Source: Paraburkholderia aromaticivorans (lineage in GTDB: Bacteria > Pseudomonadota > Gammaproteobacteria > Burkholderiales > Burkholderiaceae). Taken from it: a stretch of DNA of 64,000 nt. Position numbers and translations under genes: made by a program. The notes under the pieces were generated by a model. That model searched no databases and had not been told where the DNA came from. It saw only the letters and a list, made by a program, of their open reading frames with translations. Shown here piece after piece: positions 18,095 through 28,935 of the stretch. The stretch is from contig NZ_CP022989.1 in assembly GCF_002278075.1 (NCBI RefSeq), positions 3,782,001 through 3,846,000 on the forward strand. The letters run 5' to 3'. Positions within the stretch are counted from its first letter, which is position 1; every line of letters starts with the position of its first letter.

Positions 18095-21000
18095 ATGAAT
18101 CCATCCCGCGCCTTTATTCTGCGTCCCGTCGGCACCGCGCTGCTGATGGCGGCGATCATGCTGGTCGGTCTCGTCGCACTGCGCTTTCTGCCGCTCTCCG
18201 CGCTGCCCGAAGTCGATTATCCGACCATCCAGGTGCAGACCTTCTATCCGGGCGCGAGCCCGGACGTGATGACCTCGTCGGTCACCGCGCCGCTCGAGCG
18301 CCAGTTCGGGCAGATGCCGTCGCTCAATCAGATGTCGTCGCAAAGCTCGGCCGGCTCGTCGATCATCACGCTGCAATTCAGCCTCGATCTGCCGCTCGAC
18401 ATCGCCGAGCAGGAAGTGCAGGCCGCCATCAACGCGGCCGGCAACCTGCTGCCCTCGGACCTGCCGGCGCCGCCGATCTACGCCAAGGTCAATCCGGCCG
18501 ACGCGCCGATCATCACGCTCGCGATCACCTCGAAGACGCTGCCGCTCACCCAGGTGCAGGATCTGGCCGACACGCGTCTCGCGCAGAAAATTTCCCAGGT
18601 GGCGGGCGTGGGTCTGGTGAGCCTGTCGGGCGGCCAGCGCCCGGCCGTGCGCATTCAGGCGAACCCGCGCGCGCTCGCCGCGTATGGGCTGAATCTCGAC
18701 GATTTGCGCACCACCATCTCGAACCTGAACGTCAACACGCCGAAGGGCAACTTCGACGGTCCCACGCGCAACTACACGATCAACGCGAACGATCAGTTGA
18801 CCGACGCCGAGGCCTACAAGAGCGCGGTGGTCGCGTACAAGAACGGCCGCGCGGTGATGCTGACCGACGTCGCCACCATCGTGCAGGGCGCGGAGAATAC
18901 CAAGCTCGGCGCCTGGGTGGACGGCACACCCGCGATCATTCTGAACGTGCAGCGCCAGCCGGGCGCCAACGTGATCCAGGTGGTGGACGGCATCAAGAAA
19001 CTGCTGCCACGGTTGCAGCAGTCGCTGCCCGCCGCGCTCGACGTGCGGATCGTCACCGACCGCACCACCACGATCCGCGCATCCGTGCGCGACGTGCAGT
19101 TCGAACTGGCCATGTCGGTGGTGCTGGTGGTGCTGGTGATGTACCTGTTCCTCGCCAACATCTACGCGACCATCATTCCGAGTCTCTCGGTGCCGCTGTC
19201 GCTGATCGGCACGCTTGCCGTGATGTACCTATGCGGCTTCTCGCTGGACAACCTGTCGCTGATGGCGCTGACCATCGCGACCGGCTTCGTGGTGGACGAC
19301 GCGATCGTGATGATCGAGAACATCGCGCGTTACGTGGAAGAAGGCGAGTCGCCGCTCGAAGCCGCGCTCAAGGGTTCGAAACAGATCGGCTTCACGATCA
19401 TTTCGCTGACGGTCTCGCTGATCGCCGTGCTGATTCCGCTGCTCTTCATGGGCGACGTGGTCGGCCGCCTGTTCCACGAGTTCGCCATTACGCTCGCCGT
19501 GACGATCGTGATCTCAGCGATCGTGTCGCTCACGCTCGTGCCGATGATGTGCGCGAAGCTGCTGCGCCACACGCCGCCGCACGAGAGCCACCGTTTCGAG
19601 GCCAAGGCGCACCGCGCGATCGACTGGGTGATCGCGCGCTACGCGGTCGCGCTCACGTGGGTGCTGAACCGGCAGCGCTCCACGCTGGTCGTCGCACTCC
19701 TCACGCTGGTGCTGACCGGACTGCTGTACGTGCACATTCCGAAAGGCTTCTTCCCGGTACAGGACACCGGCGTGATCCAGGCGATCACGCAGGCGCCGCA
19801 ATCGGTGTCGTATGCGTCGATGGCCGAGCGTCAACAGGAACTCGCCGCGCAGATCCTGAAGAATCCGGACGTGGAAAGCCTGACTTCGTTCATCGGCGTG
19901 GACGGCAGCAATATCACGCTGAACAGCGGCCGCATGCTGATCAACCTGAAGCCGCGCGACGACCGCAGCAGCACCGCAAGCGAAGTGATCCGCCAGTTGC
20001 AACGCGACGTCGCGCATATTCCCGGCGCGTCGCTATACATGCAGCCGGTTCAGGACCTGACGATCGATTCGACGGTGAGCCCGACGCAGTATCAGTTCAT
20101 GCTGACCGATCCGAATATCGGCGAATTCACGACGTGGGTGCCGAAGCTCGTCGAGCGCCTGCGGCAGTCGCCCGAACTGGCGGACGTCGCCACCGATCTG
20201 CAGGACAACGGCCAGTCGGTCTACATCGAGATCGACCGCGCCACCGCATCGCGTTACGGCATCACGCCGGCCACCGTGGACAGCGCGCTGTACGACGCGT
20301 TCGGCCAGCGCATCATCTCGACCATCTTCACGCAGTCGAACCAGTACCGCGTGATTCTGGAAGCGCAGCCGCAGATGCAGCACTACACCGAATCGCTGAA
20401 GTCGATCTATCTGCCCTCTTCCACGTCCACCGGCGGCCAGGTGCCGCTCTCCTCGATCGCGCGCTTCATCGAGAAACCCGCGCCGCTGCTGGTCACGCAC
20501 CTAAGCCAGTTCCCGGCCACCACCGTGTCGTTCAACCTCGCGCCGGGCTCTTCGCTCGGCGCGGCGGTGAAAGCGATCGATCAGGCGCAGAAGGACATCG
20601 GCTTGCCCGCGTCGTTCCAGACGCGCTACCAGGGCGCGGCGCTGGCGTTCCAGGCGTCGCTGTCGAACGAGCTGTTCCTGATCCTCGCGGCAATCGTCAC
20701 GATGTATATCGTGCTGGGCGTGCTGTACGAGAGCTTCATCCATCCGATCACGATTCTCTCCACGCTGCCCTCGGCCGGTGTCGGCGCGCTGCTGGCGCTG
20801 CTCATCACCGGGCACGATCTGGACATCATCGGCATCATCGGCATCGTGCTGCTGATCGGTATCGTGAAGAAGAACGCGATCATGATGATCGACTTCGCGC
20901 TCTACGCCGAGCGCGAGGAGGGCAAGCCGCCGCGCGAAGCGATCTATCAGGCGTGTCTGCTGCGCTTCCGGCCGATTCTGATGACCACGCTCGCCGCCCT

Positions 21001-21229
21001 GCTCGGCGCGCTGCCGCTCATGCTAGGCACCGGCGCCGGTTCGGAGTTGCGCCGCCCGCTCGGTATCGCGATTGCGGGCGGGTTGATCGTCAGCCAGTTG
21101 CTGACGCTCTTCACCACGCCGGTGATCTACCTCGCGTTCGACTCGCTCGGCCGCCGCGCGCGTGAGCGCTTCAATCGCGGCGGGTCGTCCACGGAGCCGA
21201 CGCCGCCCGCCACCGACGCGGGGAACTGA
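18095..21229 (+). CDS. mdtB: RND multidrug efflux permease (MdtB-like)
   Basis: This encodes 1044 residues, the standard RND length. Twelve membrane segments with two large periplasmic loops are expected from the pattern. The proton-relay acidic pair is in [16 protein letters not shown]. The second-half family motifs [15 protein letters not shown] and [20 protein letters not shown] are intact. The gene starts 18 bases after mdtA. In Enterobacteria MdtB forms a heterotrimer with MdtC and exports bile salts, novobiocin and similar compounds; the substrate here is inferred only by family. Confidence 0.93.
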   Translation: MNPSRAFILRPVGTALLMAAIMLVGLVALRFLPLSALPEVDYPTIQVQTFYPGASPDVMTSSVTAPLERQFGQMPSLNQMSSQSSAGSSIITLQFSLDLPLDIAEQEVQAAINAAGNLLPSDLPAPPIYAKVNPADAPIITLAITSKTLPLTQVQDLADTRLAQKISQVAGVGLVSLSGGQRPAVRIQANPRALAAYGLNLDDLRTTISNLNVNTPKGNFDGPTRNYTINANDQLTDAEAYKSAVVAYKNGRAVMLTDVATIVQGAENTKLGAWVDGTPAIILNVQRQPGANVIQVVDGIKKLLPRLQQSLPAALDVRIVTDRTTTIRASVRDVQFELAMSVVLVVLVMYLFLANIYATIIPSLSVPLSLIGTLAVMYLCGFSLDNLSLMALTIATGFVVDDAIVMIENIARYVEEGESPLEAALKGSKQIGFTIISLTVSLIAVLIPLLFMGDVVGRLFHEFAITLAVTIVISAIVSLTLVPMMCAKLLRHTPPHESHRFEAKAHRAIDWVIARYAVALTWVLNRQRSTLVVALLTLVLTGLLYVHIPKGFFPVQDTGVIQAITQAPQSVSYASMAERQQELAAQILKNPDVESLTSFIGVDGSNITLNSGRMLINLKPRDDRSSTASEVIRQLQRDVAHIPGASLYMQPVQDLTIDSTVSPTQYQFMLTDPNIGEFTTWVPKLVERLRQSPELADVATDLQDNGQSVYIEIDRATASRYGITPATVDSALYDAFGQRIISTIFTQSNQYRVILEAQPQMQHYTESLKSIYLPSSTSTGGQVPLSSIARFIEKPAPLLVTHLSQFPATTVSFNLAPGSSLGAAVKAIDQAQKDIGLPASFQTRYQGAALAFQASLSNELFLILAAIVTMYIVLGVLYESFIHPITILSTLPSAGVGALLALLITGHDLDIIGIIGIVLLIGIVKKNAIMMIDFALYAEREEGKPPREAIYQACLLRFRPILMTTLAALLGALPLMLGTGAGSELRRPLGIAIAGGLIVSQLLTLFTTPVIYLAFDSLGRRARERFNRGGSSTEPTPPATDAGN

Positions 21230-21232
21230 GCA

Positions 21233-24200
21233 ATGAACCTGTCGCGTCCGTTTATCTCGCGCCCGGTCGCCACCACGCTGCTCGCGGTCGGCATCGCGCT
21301 GGCCGGTATTTTCGCGTTCACGAAGCTGCCGGTGGCGCCGCTGCCGCAGGTCGATTTCCCGACCATTTCGGTGCAGGCCACGCTGCCGGGCGCGAGCCCG
21401 GATACCGTGGCGACCAGCGTCGCCAGCCCGCTTGAACGGCATCTCGGCTCGATCGCCGACGTTACCGAAATGACCTCGATGAGCTCAGTCGGCTCCACGC
21501 GCATCACCATGCAGTTCGGCCTGAACCGCGACATCGACGGAGCCGCGCGCGACGTGCAGGCCGCCATCAACGCGGCGCGCGCCGATCTGCCGGCGAGCCT
21601 GCGCAGCAACCCGACGTACCACAAGGTGAATCCGGCCGACGCGCCGATCCTGATTCTGGCGCTCACCTCGAAAACGCTCACCGCCGGCCAGTTGTACGAC
21701 TCCGCGGCGACCGTGCTGCAACAGTCGCTGTCGCAGGTGGACGGCGTCGGCGAAGTGGACGTGAGCGGTTCGGCCAATCCGGCCGTACGCGTCGAACTGG
21801 AGCCGAACGCGCTCTCGCACTACGGCATCGGCCTCGAAGACGTGCGCGCGGCGCTCGCCGCCGCCAACGCGAACAGTCCGAAGGGTTCGATCGAATTCGG
21901 CCCGAACCGCGTGCAGATCTACACCAACGACCAGGCCAGCAAGGCGTCGCAATACAGGGACCTGATCATCGCCTATCGCAACGGCTCGGCGGTGAAGCTC
22001 TCCGACGTGGCCGAGGTGGTCGATTCGGTCGAAGATCTGCGCAACCTCGGCCTCTTCAACGGCAAGCGTTCGGTGCTGGTGATCCTGTACCGCCAGCCCG
22101 GTGCGAACATCATCGACACCATCGACCGGGTGACGGCGATGCTGCCGCAACTGCACGCGTCGCTGCCCGCGGACGTCGAGATCGCGCCGGCCGCCGACCG
22201 CTCCACCACGATCCGCGCGTCGCTGAAGGACACCGAGCACACGCTGATGATCGCGGTGGCGCTGGTGGTGATGGTGGTGTTCCTGTTCCTGCGCAACTGG
22301 CGCGCCACGCTGATTCCGAGCGTGGCCGTGCCGATCTCGATCATCGGCACGTTCGGCGCGATGTATCTGCTCGGTTTCTCGATCGACAACCTCTCGCTGA
22401 TGGCGTTGACCATCGCGACCGGCTTCGTGGTGGACGACGCGATCGTGGTGCTGGAGAACATCTCCCGGCATATCGAGAACGGCGTGCCGCGCATGAAGGC
22501 GGCCTTTCTCGGCGCGCGCGAGGTCGGCTTCACCGTGCTGTCGATCAGCATCTCGCTGGTCGCCGTGTTCCTGCCGATTCTGCTGATGGGCGGCATTGTC
22601 GGGCGGCTGTTCCGCGAATTCGCGCTGACGCTCTCGCTCGCGATCGGCGTGTCGCTGATCGTCTCCCTCACGCTTACGCCGATGATGTGCTCGCGCCTGC
22701 TGCGCGAGCCGCACGAGCAGAGGGAAGAAGGCCGCTTCGGCCGCTGGCTCGAACGCGGCTTCGCGTCGCTGCAGCGCGGCTACGAGCGCACGCTCGGCTG
22801 GGCGCTGCTGCATCCGCGCCTGCTTGTGACGGTGCTTTTGCTGACGATCGGCCTGAACGTGTGGCTGTACATCATCGTGCCGAAGGGCTTCTTTCCGCAG
22901 CAGGACACGGGGCGGCTGATCGGCGGCATTCAGGCCGACCAGAGCACCTCGTTCCAGGCCATGAAAGGCAAGTTCGCGCAGATGATGGAGATTGTCGGCA
23001 AGAATCCGGCGGTGGACAGCGTGGCCGGCTTCACCGGCGGGCGGCAGACCAACTCCGGCTTCATGTTCGTGACACTGAAACCGAAGTCCGAGCGCAAGCT
23101 CTCCGCCGATCAGGTGATCCAGCAACTGCGCGCACCGCTCGGCGACGTGGCCGGCGCGCGGACGTTCCTGCAGGCCGTGCAGGACATTCGCGTCGGCGGA
23201 CGGCAATCGAACGCGCAGTACCAGTTCACGCTACTCGCCGATTCGACGCCCGACCTGTACCGGTGGGGGCCGAAACTCACCGAGGCGTTGCAGGCGCGCC
23301 CCGAACTCGCGGACGTGAATTCCGACCAGCAGCAAGGCGGCCTCGAAGCCATGGTGACGATCGACCGGGCGACCGCCGCGCGCCTCGGCATCAAGCCGGC
23401 GCAGATCGACAACACCTTGTACGACGCGTTTGGCCAGCGCCAGGTGTCGACCATCTACAACCCGCTGAACCAGTATCACGTCGTGATGGAAGTCGCGCCG
23501 AAGTACTGGCAGAGCCCGGACATGCTCAAGCAGATCTACATCAGCACCTCCGGCGGCAGCGCGAGCGGCGCGCAGACCACCAATGCGCCGGCGGGCACGG
23601 TGACCGCGGCGGCGAGCACCGCCTCGACGAGCGCAACGACGGGCGGCACGGCGGGCACGACCGCCTCGAGCGCGGCGAGCATCGCCGCCGACTCCGCGCG
23701 CAACCTGGCGATCAATTCGATCGCGGCGAGCGGCAAGTCGAGCGCTTCGTCGGGCGCGGCGGTCTCGACCGCGAAGGAAACCATGGTGCCGCTGTCGGCG
23801 ATCGCGAGCTTCGGGCCGGGCAATACGCCGCTCTCCGTGAACCACCAGAGCCAGTTCGTGGCCTCGACGATTTCGTTCAACCTGCCGCCGGGCGTCTCGC
23901 TTTCGACGGCGACCCAGGCGATCTACGACACGATGGCGCAGATCGGCATGCCGGGCACCATCCACGGCAGCTTCCAGGGCACGGCGCAGGCGTTCCAGCA
24001 GTCCATGTCCGATCAGCCGATCCTGATTCTGGCCGCGCTGGCCGCCGTGTATATCGTGCTGGGGATGCTCTACGAGAGCTATATCCACCCGCTGACGATT
24101 CTGTCCACGCTGCCCTCTGCGGGCGTGGGAGCGTTGCTGGCGCTGCTGCTGTTCAAGACCGAGTTCAGCATCATCGCGCTGATCGGCGTGATTCTGCTGA

Positions 24201-24544
24201 TCGGTATCGTGAAGAAGAACGCGATCATGATGGTGGACTTCGCCATTGAAGCATCACGGCAAGGGCTGTCTTCGCGCGACGCGATCTTCCAGGCGTGTCT
24301 GTTGCGCTTCCGGCCGATCATGATGACGACGTTTGCCGCACTTCTCGGCGCACTGCCGCTCGCGTTCGGGCGCGGCGAAGGCGCGGAGCTGCGCGCGCCG
24401 CTCGGGATCGCGATTGTGGGCGGCCTGATTGTCAGTCAGATGCTCACGCTTTATACGACGCCGGTGGTGTATCTCTATATGGACCGGATCCGCGTGAGGT
24501 GGGAGTCGCGCAAGGCTCGCAGAACGGGCGTTGCGCCTTCCTGA
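21233..24544 (+). CDS. mdtC: RND multidrug efflux permease (MdtC-like) with a low-complexity insert
   Basis: This encodes 1103 residues, about 60-75 longer than typical MdtC. The paralogue of the preceding gene begins three bases after its stop. The acidic pair [16 protein letters not shown] and the motif [15 protein letters not shown] are intact. The extra length is a Ser/Ala/Thr-rich block at about residues 770-845 (bases about 23540-23780). It sits in the second periplasmic loop just before [13 protein letters not shown], where MdtB has only a short Ser/Thr/Gly linker. No outer-membrane factor gene follows; the stop codon is two bases from the stop of the convergent MocR gene. Confidence 0.92.
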   Translation: MNLSRPFISRPVATTLLAVGIALAGIFAFTKLPVAPLPQVDFPTISVQATLPGASPDTVATSVASPLERHLGSIADVTEMTSMSSVGSTRITMQFGLNRDIDGAARDVQAAINAARADLPASLRSNPTYHKVNPADAPILILALTSKTLTAGQLYDSAATVLQQSLSQVDGVGEVDVSGSANPAVRVELEPNALSHYGIGLEDVRAALAAANANSPKGSIEFGPNRVQIYTNDQASKASQYRDLIIAYRNGSAVKLSDVAEVVDSVEDLRNLGLFNGKRSVLVILYRQPGANIIDTIDRVTAMLPQLHASLPADVEIAPAADRSTTIRASLKDTEHTLMIAVALVVMVVFLFLRNWRATLIPSVAVPISIIGTFGAMYLLGFSIDNLSLMALTIATGFVVDDAIVVLENISRHIENGVPRMKAAFLGAREVGFTVLSISISLVAVFLPILLMGGIVGRLFREFALTLSLAIGVSLIVSLTLTPMMCSRLLREPHEQREEGRFGRWLERGFASLQRGYERTLGWALLHPRLLVTVLLLTIGLNVWLYIIVPKGFFPQQDTGRLIGGIQADQSTSFQAMKGKFAQMMEIVGKNPAVDSVAGFTGGRQTNSGFMFVTLKPKSERKLSADQVIQQLRAPLGDVAGARTFLQAVQDIRVGGRQSNAQYQFTLLADSTPDLYRWGPKLTEALQARPELADVNSDQQQGGLEAMVTIDRATAARLGIKPAQIDNTLYDAFGQRQVSTIYNPLNQYHVVMEVAPKYWQSPDMLKQIYISTSGGSASGAQTTNAPAGTVTAAASTASTSATTGGTAGTTASSAASIAADSARNLAINSIAASGKSSASSGAAVSTAKETMVPLSAIASFGPGNTPLSVNHQSQFVASTISFNLPPGVSLSTATQAIYDTMAQIGMPGTIHGSFQGTAQAFQQSMSDQPILILAALAAVYIVLGMLYESYIHPLTILSTLPSAGVGALLALLLFKTEFSIIALIGVILLIGIVKKNAIMMVDFAIEASRQGLSSRDAIFQACLLRFRPIMMTTFAALLGALPLAFGRGEGAELRAPLGIAIVGGLIVSQMLTLYTTPVVYLYMDRIRVRWESRKARRTGVAPS

Positions 24545-24546
24545 TG

Positions 24547-25971
24547 TCATTGGGGTTTCGCGCGCGCGTGTTGTCGCAATGTGGCCGACAGCGCCGCGAA
24601 ACCCGATTGCAGGACTTCATCGCCTCCCACAGCATGACTCACGCTCGCGCGCACGAACTGCGGCACGGCGCTCTGTCCCGCCGCAAACAGGTCGGCGGCA
24701 CTGACAAGACAGTTCTGCTGTCTCAAGACGGTCTGAACATTCGCCGCGCGTCCCGGCGCTGGAACCTCTATCCAGAAGTGCGGACTCTGCGGATGCGACA
24801 CGTAATTCAGTCCTGCAAGATGGCTCTGCACCAGGTGTTTTCGACGTTCGAACTCGGCCGCCTGCTGACGTATCAGCGCCTGCGCCACCCCTTCCTCTAT
24901 CCAGCGGCTCGCGAGTTCGATTGGTAGCGGCGTCGCCATCCAGCAGGTGGAACTCACCGCGGCGCCGAAGCGGCTGATCAACGGCCCAGGCGCATGGACA
25001 TAGCCGACCCGCAAGCCTGCCGCGACGACCTTGCTCAAACTGCCGATCACGATGCCGCGCTCGGGCGCGAACAGACTGATCGGCGGCGGCCGGTTCGCCA
25101 TCAACACGCCATGCACGTCGTCCTCGATAATCAGGACATTGTGCGCGCGGCAGACCTCGGCGACGACCTTGCGGCGTTCGACCGACAGCACGGCGCTGGT
25201 CGGATTCTGGATGCTCGGCGTGCAGTACAGCGCCGATATACGATGGGTACGGCATGCCTCCAGCAGTGCAAGAGGCACGAGCCCCTCGCCGTCCATTTCG
25301 ATGCCGAGCAGCTTGATGCCAACCAGGCGCGCCGCGCTAATCAGCCCCGGATAAGTCAGGCGTTCAGTGGCCACGATATCTCCGGCGCGAAGCAACGCAA
25401 GCAGCGTGCAGAGCAACCCGTGCTGGGCGCCGTTGACACACACGATCTGTTCGGGCTCGGCGGCGAAATCACCGTGGCTCAACCATCGCGCGCCGGCCCG
25501 ACGATGTCGCGCCGAACCGAGCTCCGGCGTATAGAGCATGAGTTCGCGCAGGGTCTCGGCATCCGCGGCCAGCGCCTCGAGGCTGCGCGCGAGCATGACA
25601 GTCTCCTGCCCGGAAACAGGCATGCTGCGGCTCATATCGATGCACCGCTGCGGCTCGTCGACGAAATTCTTGAAGCCGCGGTCGCGTGCACGCTCCAAAC
25701 CGAGTTTGCGCACGAAGGTCCCGTCTCCCACTCTCGCGACAATTAGTCCAATGCGCTCCAGTTCGGCGTACGCGCGGCTCACCGTGCCGGGCGTCACAGC
25801 CAGCCTGTCAGCCAGCAGACGGTGCGGCGGTAGCTTGGCTCCGCCCGCGATCGAACCGTCGTGAATTCGCGCCGCGAGCGCCTCTGCCAGGCGTTTGTAT
25901 TTTGCGGTGCGCCCACTCTCCATTGCCGGCTTCAGAATTGAAACCATGTCAATAATTGGTTTGACTGTCAT
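24547..25971 (-). CDS. MocR-type (GntR-HTH + aminotransferase-like) regulator
   Basis: This encodes 474 residues from the ATG at 25971, chosen because AGGA lies seven bases upstream; ATGs at 26001 and 25947 are alternatives. The N-terminal GntR winged helix (about 17-85) includes PPHRLLADRLAVTPGTVSRA. The rest is a fold-type I PLP domain with Asp in IIEDDVHGV and the PLP-lysine in GSLSKVVAAGLRVGY. MocR proteins use PLP adducts of amino acids or amines as signals. It is divergent from the exporter/JAMM/sulfur-carrier operon and is its probable regulator. A 15-bp palindrome overlaps its ribosome site. Confidence 0.9.
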   Translation of the reverse strand: MTVKPIIDMVSILKPAMESGRTAKYKRLAEALAARIHDGSIAGGAKLPPHRLLADRLAVTPGTVSRAYAELERIGLIVARVGDGTFVRKLGLERARDRGFKNFVDEPQRCIDMSRSMPVSGQETVMLARSLEALAADAETLRELMLYTPELGSARHRRAGARWLSHGDFAAEPEQIVCVNGAQHGLLCTLLALLRAGDIVATERLTYPGLISAARLVGIKLLGIEMDGEGLVPLALLEACRTHRISALYCTPSIQNPTSAVLSVERRKVVAEVCRAHNVLIIEDDVHGVLMANRPPPISLFAPERGIVIGSLSKVVAAGLRVGYVHAPGPLISRFGAAVSSTCWMATPLPIELASRWIEEGVAQALIRQQAAEFERRKHLVQSHLAGLNYVSHPQSPHFWIEVPAPGRAANVQTVLRQQNCLVSAADLFAAGQSAVPQFVRASVSHAVGGDEVLQSGFAALSATLRQHARAKPQ

Positions 25972-25984
25972 TAGGCATCCTAAT
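25970..25984. promoter_or_regulatory. palindrome overlapping MocR ribosome site, candidate operator
   Basis: ATTAGGCATCCTAAT is a perfect inverted repeat (6-bp arms, 3-base centre). It covers the AGGA ribosome site and first bases of the MocR gene and lies about 77 bases upstream of the divergent exporter gene. Next to it is the 9-base palindrome TGACTGTCA (25962-25970). Such positioning fits an operator for autoregulation and divergent control. MocR binding is inference. Confidence 0.5.
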
Positions 25985-26060
25985 ACGATTATCGAGCTCA
26001 TCCGTGCCGATTTTATTGATTCATCGAGATTGAAATCAAGACAAGGAATCCATTGACATC

Positions 26061-27017
26061 ATGCCGATCACGGCCACTATCGATATTCCGCACAAGACCC
26101 GCAGAGACTGGCGCAGCGGGTGTGTGACGTCCATCCTCTTTCTGATTGTCTGTCTAAGTTGGGGCACCACCTGGCTGGGCATCAAGATAGCCGTCGAAAG
26201 CACGCCGCCGCTCACTTCGGCCGGCTTGCGCTTTCTGATCGCCTTCCCGCTCTTCCTCGTCTTTGCGTTGGTGCGCAAAGAGTCGCTTTTGTTCCCGCGT
26301 GAGAAGGTCGGCTTTTTTATTTTCATCACGCTGAGCTACTTTTGCATTCCGTATTATTTGCTCAACTACGGCGAGATACATGTCGCCTCGGGATTGACAG
26401 CCCTGATATTCAGCAGCATGCCCGTCTTTATCTTGATATTTTCCGCATTATTTTTGCGAGAAAAAATCTATTTCTCACAACTCATCGGCATCGCCGTCGG
26501 TTTCGGCAGCCTGTTCATGATCATCAAGACTCAAGGCATGCACATGGATCATGCCGAGTTCCTCGGGGTTCTGACGATTCTCGCTGCCGCGGTCATGCAT
26601 GCCTTGTGTTACGTCATCACCAAACGCCAGGGCGCGAACATCAGCGTGATCACCTTTAACACCCTGCCGATCGGCATCGCCGGCTTCATGCTGTTCATTG
26701 CAGGAGCGTTCCTCGAACATCCCAGACTCGCCGACATCACGCTTCGGTCGTGGGGCGCGCTGGCCTACCTGGGATTGGCGGCGTCGGTCGGCGGCTTCAT
26801 CGTCTATTTCTTTTTGCTCAAGCGGCTCAGCCCGGTCATTCTCTCGTTCGTGTTCATCATTTTCCCCGTGTTCGCCGTGGTGATCGGTTCATGGTACGAG
26901 GGGCTGCCGATTTCGAAGGACCTCTGTTTCTATTCAGCCGTGTTGCTGCTGGGATTCGCCATCACAAAGTCGCCCGTGGAAAAACTCATGGCGAAAACCA
27001 ACCAGACGGCACCGTGA
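26061..27017 (+). CDS. EamA/DMT-family exporter
   Basis: This encodes 318 residues with ten hydrophobic segments in two EamA repeats. The first has LSWGTTWLGIKIAVESTPPL and the second begins at FLGVLTILAAAVMHALCYV. Conserved Glu/Arg positions in the loops are retained. DMT exporters of this group (YdeD/EamA, RhtA) export cysteine, O-acetylserine, threonine or related metabolites. It is the first gene of an operon with a JAMM peptidase, sulfur-carrier/E1 fusion and cysteine-synthase homologue, so export of cysteine or a derived compound is likely but inferred. The gene is visibly AT-richer than flanking genes, which suggests acquisition. Confidence 0.87.
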   Translation: MPITATIDIPHKTRRDWRSGCVTSILFLIVCLSWGTTWLGIKIAVESTPPLTSAGLRFLIAFPLFLVFALVRKESLLFPREKVGFFIFITLSYFCIPYYLLNYGEIHVASGLTALIFSSMPVFILIFSALFLREKIYFSQLIGIAVGFGSLFMIIKTQGMHMDHAEFLGVLTILAAAVMHALCYVITKRQGANISVITFNTLPIGIAGFMLFIAGAFLEHPRLADITLRSWGALAYLGLAASVGGFIVYFFLLKRLSPVILSFVFIIFPVFAVVIGSWYEGLPISKDLCFYSAVLLLGFAITKSPVEKLMAKTNQTAP

Positions 27018-27024
27018 GGCAGGT

Positions 27025-27495
27025 ATGGACATGCTCAATCACGAAAATCTTCAGCGCATCTACCACCACGCCTGCAGCACCTATCCCGAGGAGTGTTGCG
27101 GCTTTATTTTCGCCGACGGGACCGTTCATCACGGCATCAATATCCAGAGCGAGTTGCATCACCGGCAACCTGATATCCACACGCGCACAGGCGCGAATGG
27201 CTACACGTTCTCCGTCGCCGACACGCTCGCAATGAACCGAAGCTTTCGAAGCAGCAACCCCGTCGCGGTCATTTACCACTCGCATCCGGACGTCGGCGCC
27301 TACTTCAGTCATGAAGACGCGAGCAAGGCGTTGTTCATGGGCGAGCCCGCGTACCCGGTCGCTTATCTGGTCGTAGATATCCGCAAGGGTCATGCTAAAG
27401 CGGCAAAGCTCTTCCAATGGAATGGCCGCTGTTTTGCCTGCGTTCAAGAGATTCACACCAACGAAAAAGACTCGACGGCACAAATCAGGAACTGA
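27025..27495 (+). CDS. JAMM/MPN+ metallopeptidase (Mec-like, M67)
   Basis: This encodes 156 residues (157 codons); an ATG two codons in (27031) has better spacing to AGGCAGG and may be the true start. The zinc-peptidase motif is complete: Glu23 in YPEECCGF, and HSHPDVGAYFSHED with His85, His87, Ser95 and Asp98 in the exact H-x-H-x7-S-x-x-D spacing. In Mycobacterium, Mec cleaves cysteine from the C-terminus of the sulfur carrier CysO, and related enzymes process pathway carriers after a Gly-Gly. Here it is followed two bases later by a carrier-E1-rhodanese fusion, its probable substrate or partner. It is cytosolic, with no signal peptide. Confidence 0.9.
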   Translation: MDMLNHENLQRIYHHACSTYPEECCGFIFADGTVHHGINIQSELHHRQPDIHTRTGANGYTFSVADTLAMNRSFRSSNPVAVIYHSHPDVGAYFSHEDASKALFMGEPAYPVAYLVVDIRKGHAKAAKLFQWNGRCFACVQEIHTNEKDSTAQIRN

Positions 27496-27497
27496 CA

Positions 27498-28913
27498 ATG
27501 AAAACAGTGATCTTCCCGGAAGTTCTCGCAAGAGCCGCACGGCTACCTGCCTCTCGCATGGAAGTCGACGGCGGCACACTGCGAGAAGTGATCGAGCACG
27601 TTTGCGCGCGTCACTCGCTGCTGCGTGCCCACCTGTTTTACGAGAACGGCGCTTTCAAGGAACACTTCCTCCTGACCTGCTCGGGCGAACTCGCAGACCT
27701 CGAACACGTCCTGCCGAGCGGCGGCGAAACTGAGATCATGCTGGCCACATCGGGCGGCCTCGACACCGACCACCTTTCCAATGACGAGATTCGCCGCTAC
27801 GTGCGTCACATCACGTTGCCGGGTGTGGGGCGCGCGGGCCAATTGCGCCTCAAGAAGGCAAAGGTCCTGATTATCGGCACCGGGGGTCTGGGCTCGCCAG
27901 TGTGTCTTTATCTGGCGGCTGCCGGTGTAGGCACCCTCGGGCTGATCGACTTCGACGTGGTGGAGCGCAGCAATCTGCAGCGTCAGGTCGTGCATGGGAA
28001 CAGCACGCTCGGCATGCTCAAGGTGGAGTCGGCGAAACAGCGGTTGCATGACCTGAACGCAGACATTCAGATCGACACCTATGCTGTCGCGCTCGACGCA
28101 GATAATGCGCGGCATCTGATTGGGCAGTACGACGTGATAGTCGACGGCACGGACAACTTCGCATCGCGCTACCTCGTGAATGACGCGTGCGCGCAGTTAG
28201 GCAAGCCGCTCGTCTACGGCGCGATATACCGCTTTGAAGGGCAAATGAGCGTTTTCAATCATCGCGGAGGACCCTGCTATCGTTGCCTTTTTCCCAACAG
28301 CCCGCCGCCGGAATTGGCGCCGAACTGTAGCGCAGGCGGCGTCATTGGCGTGCTGCCCGGCGTTGTCGGTCTCATTCAGGCAACTGAGGCGATCAAGTTG
28401 ATTCTCGATCTTGGCGAATCGCTGGCCGGCCGGCTGTTACGCTTCGACGCGCTGTCCATGCGATTTAACGAGGTTCGGTTCGCGCGCCGACCGGACTGCC
28501 GCTCATGCTCCCCGAACTGTCATGACACGCTCGGCGAACCCGCCGAATCGCTATGCTCAAGCGCGAACGCTGGCCGACAACGGTTGGCCTCAAATTTCTT
28601 TATCGAACCGCAAGCGCTCAAGGCAATCATGGCGCGCGCCGACAGCCCCCCAATCTTGCTCGACGTGCGCGACGCGAATGAACTGGAAGTCTGCAGGCTG
28701 CCCGGAGTGTTGCACATTCCTCTCCACGAACTGAACGAGCGCATCGCCTTACTGGATTCGCGTCAGACACATTATTTGATCTGCTATGGCGGACAGCGGG
28801 CCGAGCGCGCCGCAACCATCCTGAGGGAGGCAGGCTTCCCCGACGTCAAGGTGCTCGAAGGCGGCATGAAGCGCTGGGTAAGGGACGTCGAGCCCGACAT
28901 GCCCATCTATTAG
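27498..28913 (+). CDS. fusion: ubiquitin-like sulfur carrier + E1/ThiF adenylyltransferase + rhodanese
   Basis: This encodes 471 residues. Residues 1-87 form a MoaD/ThiS/CysO-like beta-grasp domain ending MLATSGG (Gly86-Gly87). The chain then runs straight into an E1 domain (about 92-330) with IIGTGGLGSP (126-133), SNLQRQ (158-163) and DGTDNFASR. Zinc Cys pairs are at 260/263 and 334/337, and a candidate catalytic Cys277 lies in PNCSAGGVIG as in MOCS3/MoeZ. A rhodanese domain (about 365-471) has Cys429 in ICYGGQRAERA. The E1 would adenylate a carrier C-terminus and the rhodanese supply sulfur to form a thiocarboxylate. The in-line carrier has an internal Gly-Gly, so it needs cleavage by the adjacent JAMM enzyme or is structural. 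Confidence 0.87.
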   Translation: MKTVIFPEVLARAARLPASRMEVDGGTLREVIEHVCARHSLLRAHLFYENGAFKEHFLLTCSGELADLEHVLPSGGETEIMLATSGGLDTDHLSNDEIRRYVRHITLPGVGRAGQLRLKKAKVLIIGTGGLGSPVCLYLAAAGVGTLGLIDFDVVERSNLQRQVVHGNSTLGMLKVESAKQRLHDLNADIQIDTYAVALDADNARHLIGQYDVIVDGTDNFASRYLVNDACAQLGKPLVYGAIYRFEGQMSVFNHRGGPCYRCLFPNSPPPELAPNCSAGGVIGVLPGVVGLIQATEAIKLILDLGESLAGRLLRFDALSMRFNEVRFARRPDCRSCSPNCHDTLGEPAESLCSSANAGRQRLASNFFIEPQALKAIMARADSPPILLDVRDANELEVCRLPGVLHIPLHELNERIALLDSRQTHYLICYGGQRAERAATILREAGFPDVKVLEGGMKRWVRDVEPDMPIY

Positions 28914-28935
28914 TCCGCAATCCGGTGCCGATACG

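Noticed and set aside
21485..23206. 573-codon minus-strand frame inside mdtC
   Set aside because: Antisense shadow, very rich in His, Arg and Gln with no motif; mdtC is clear.
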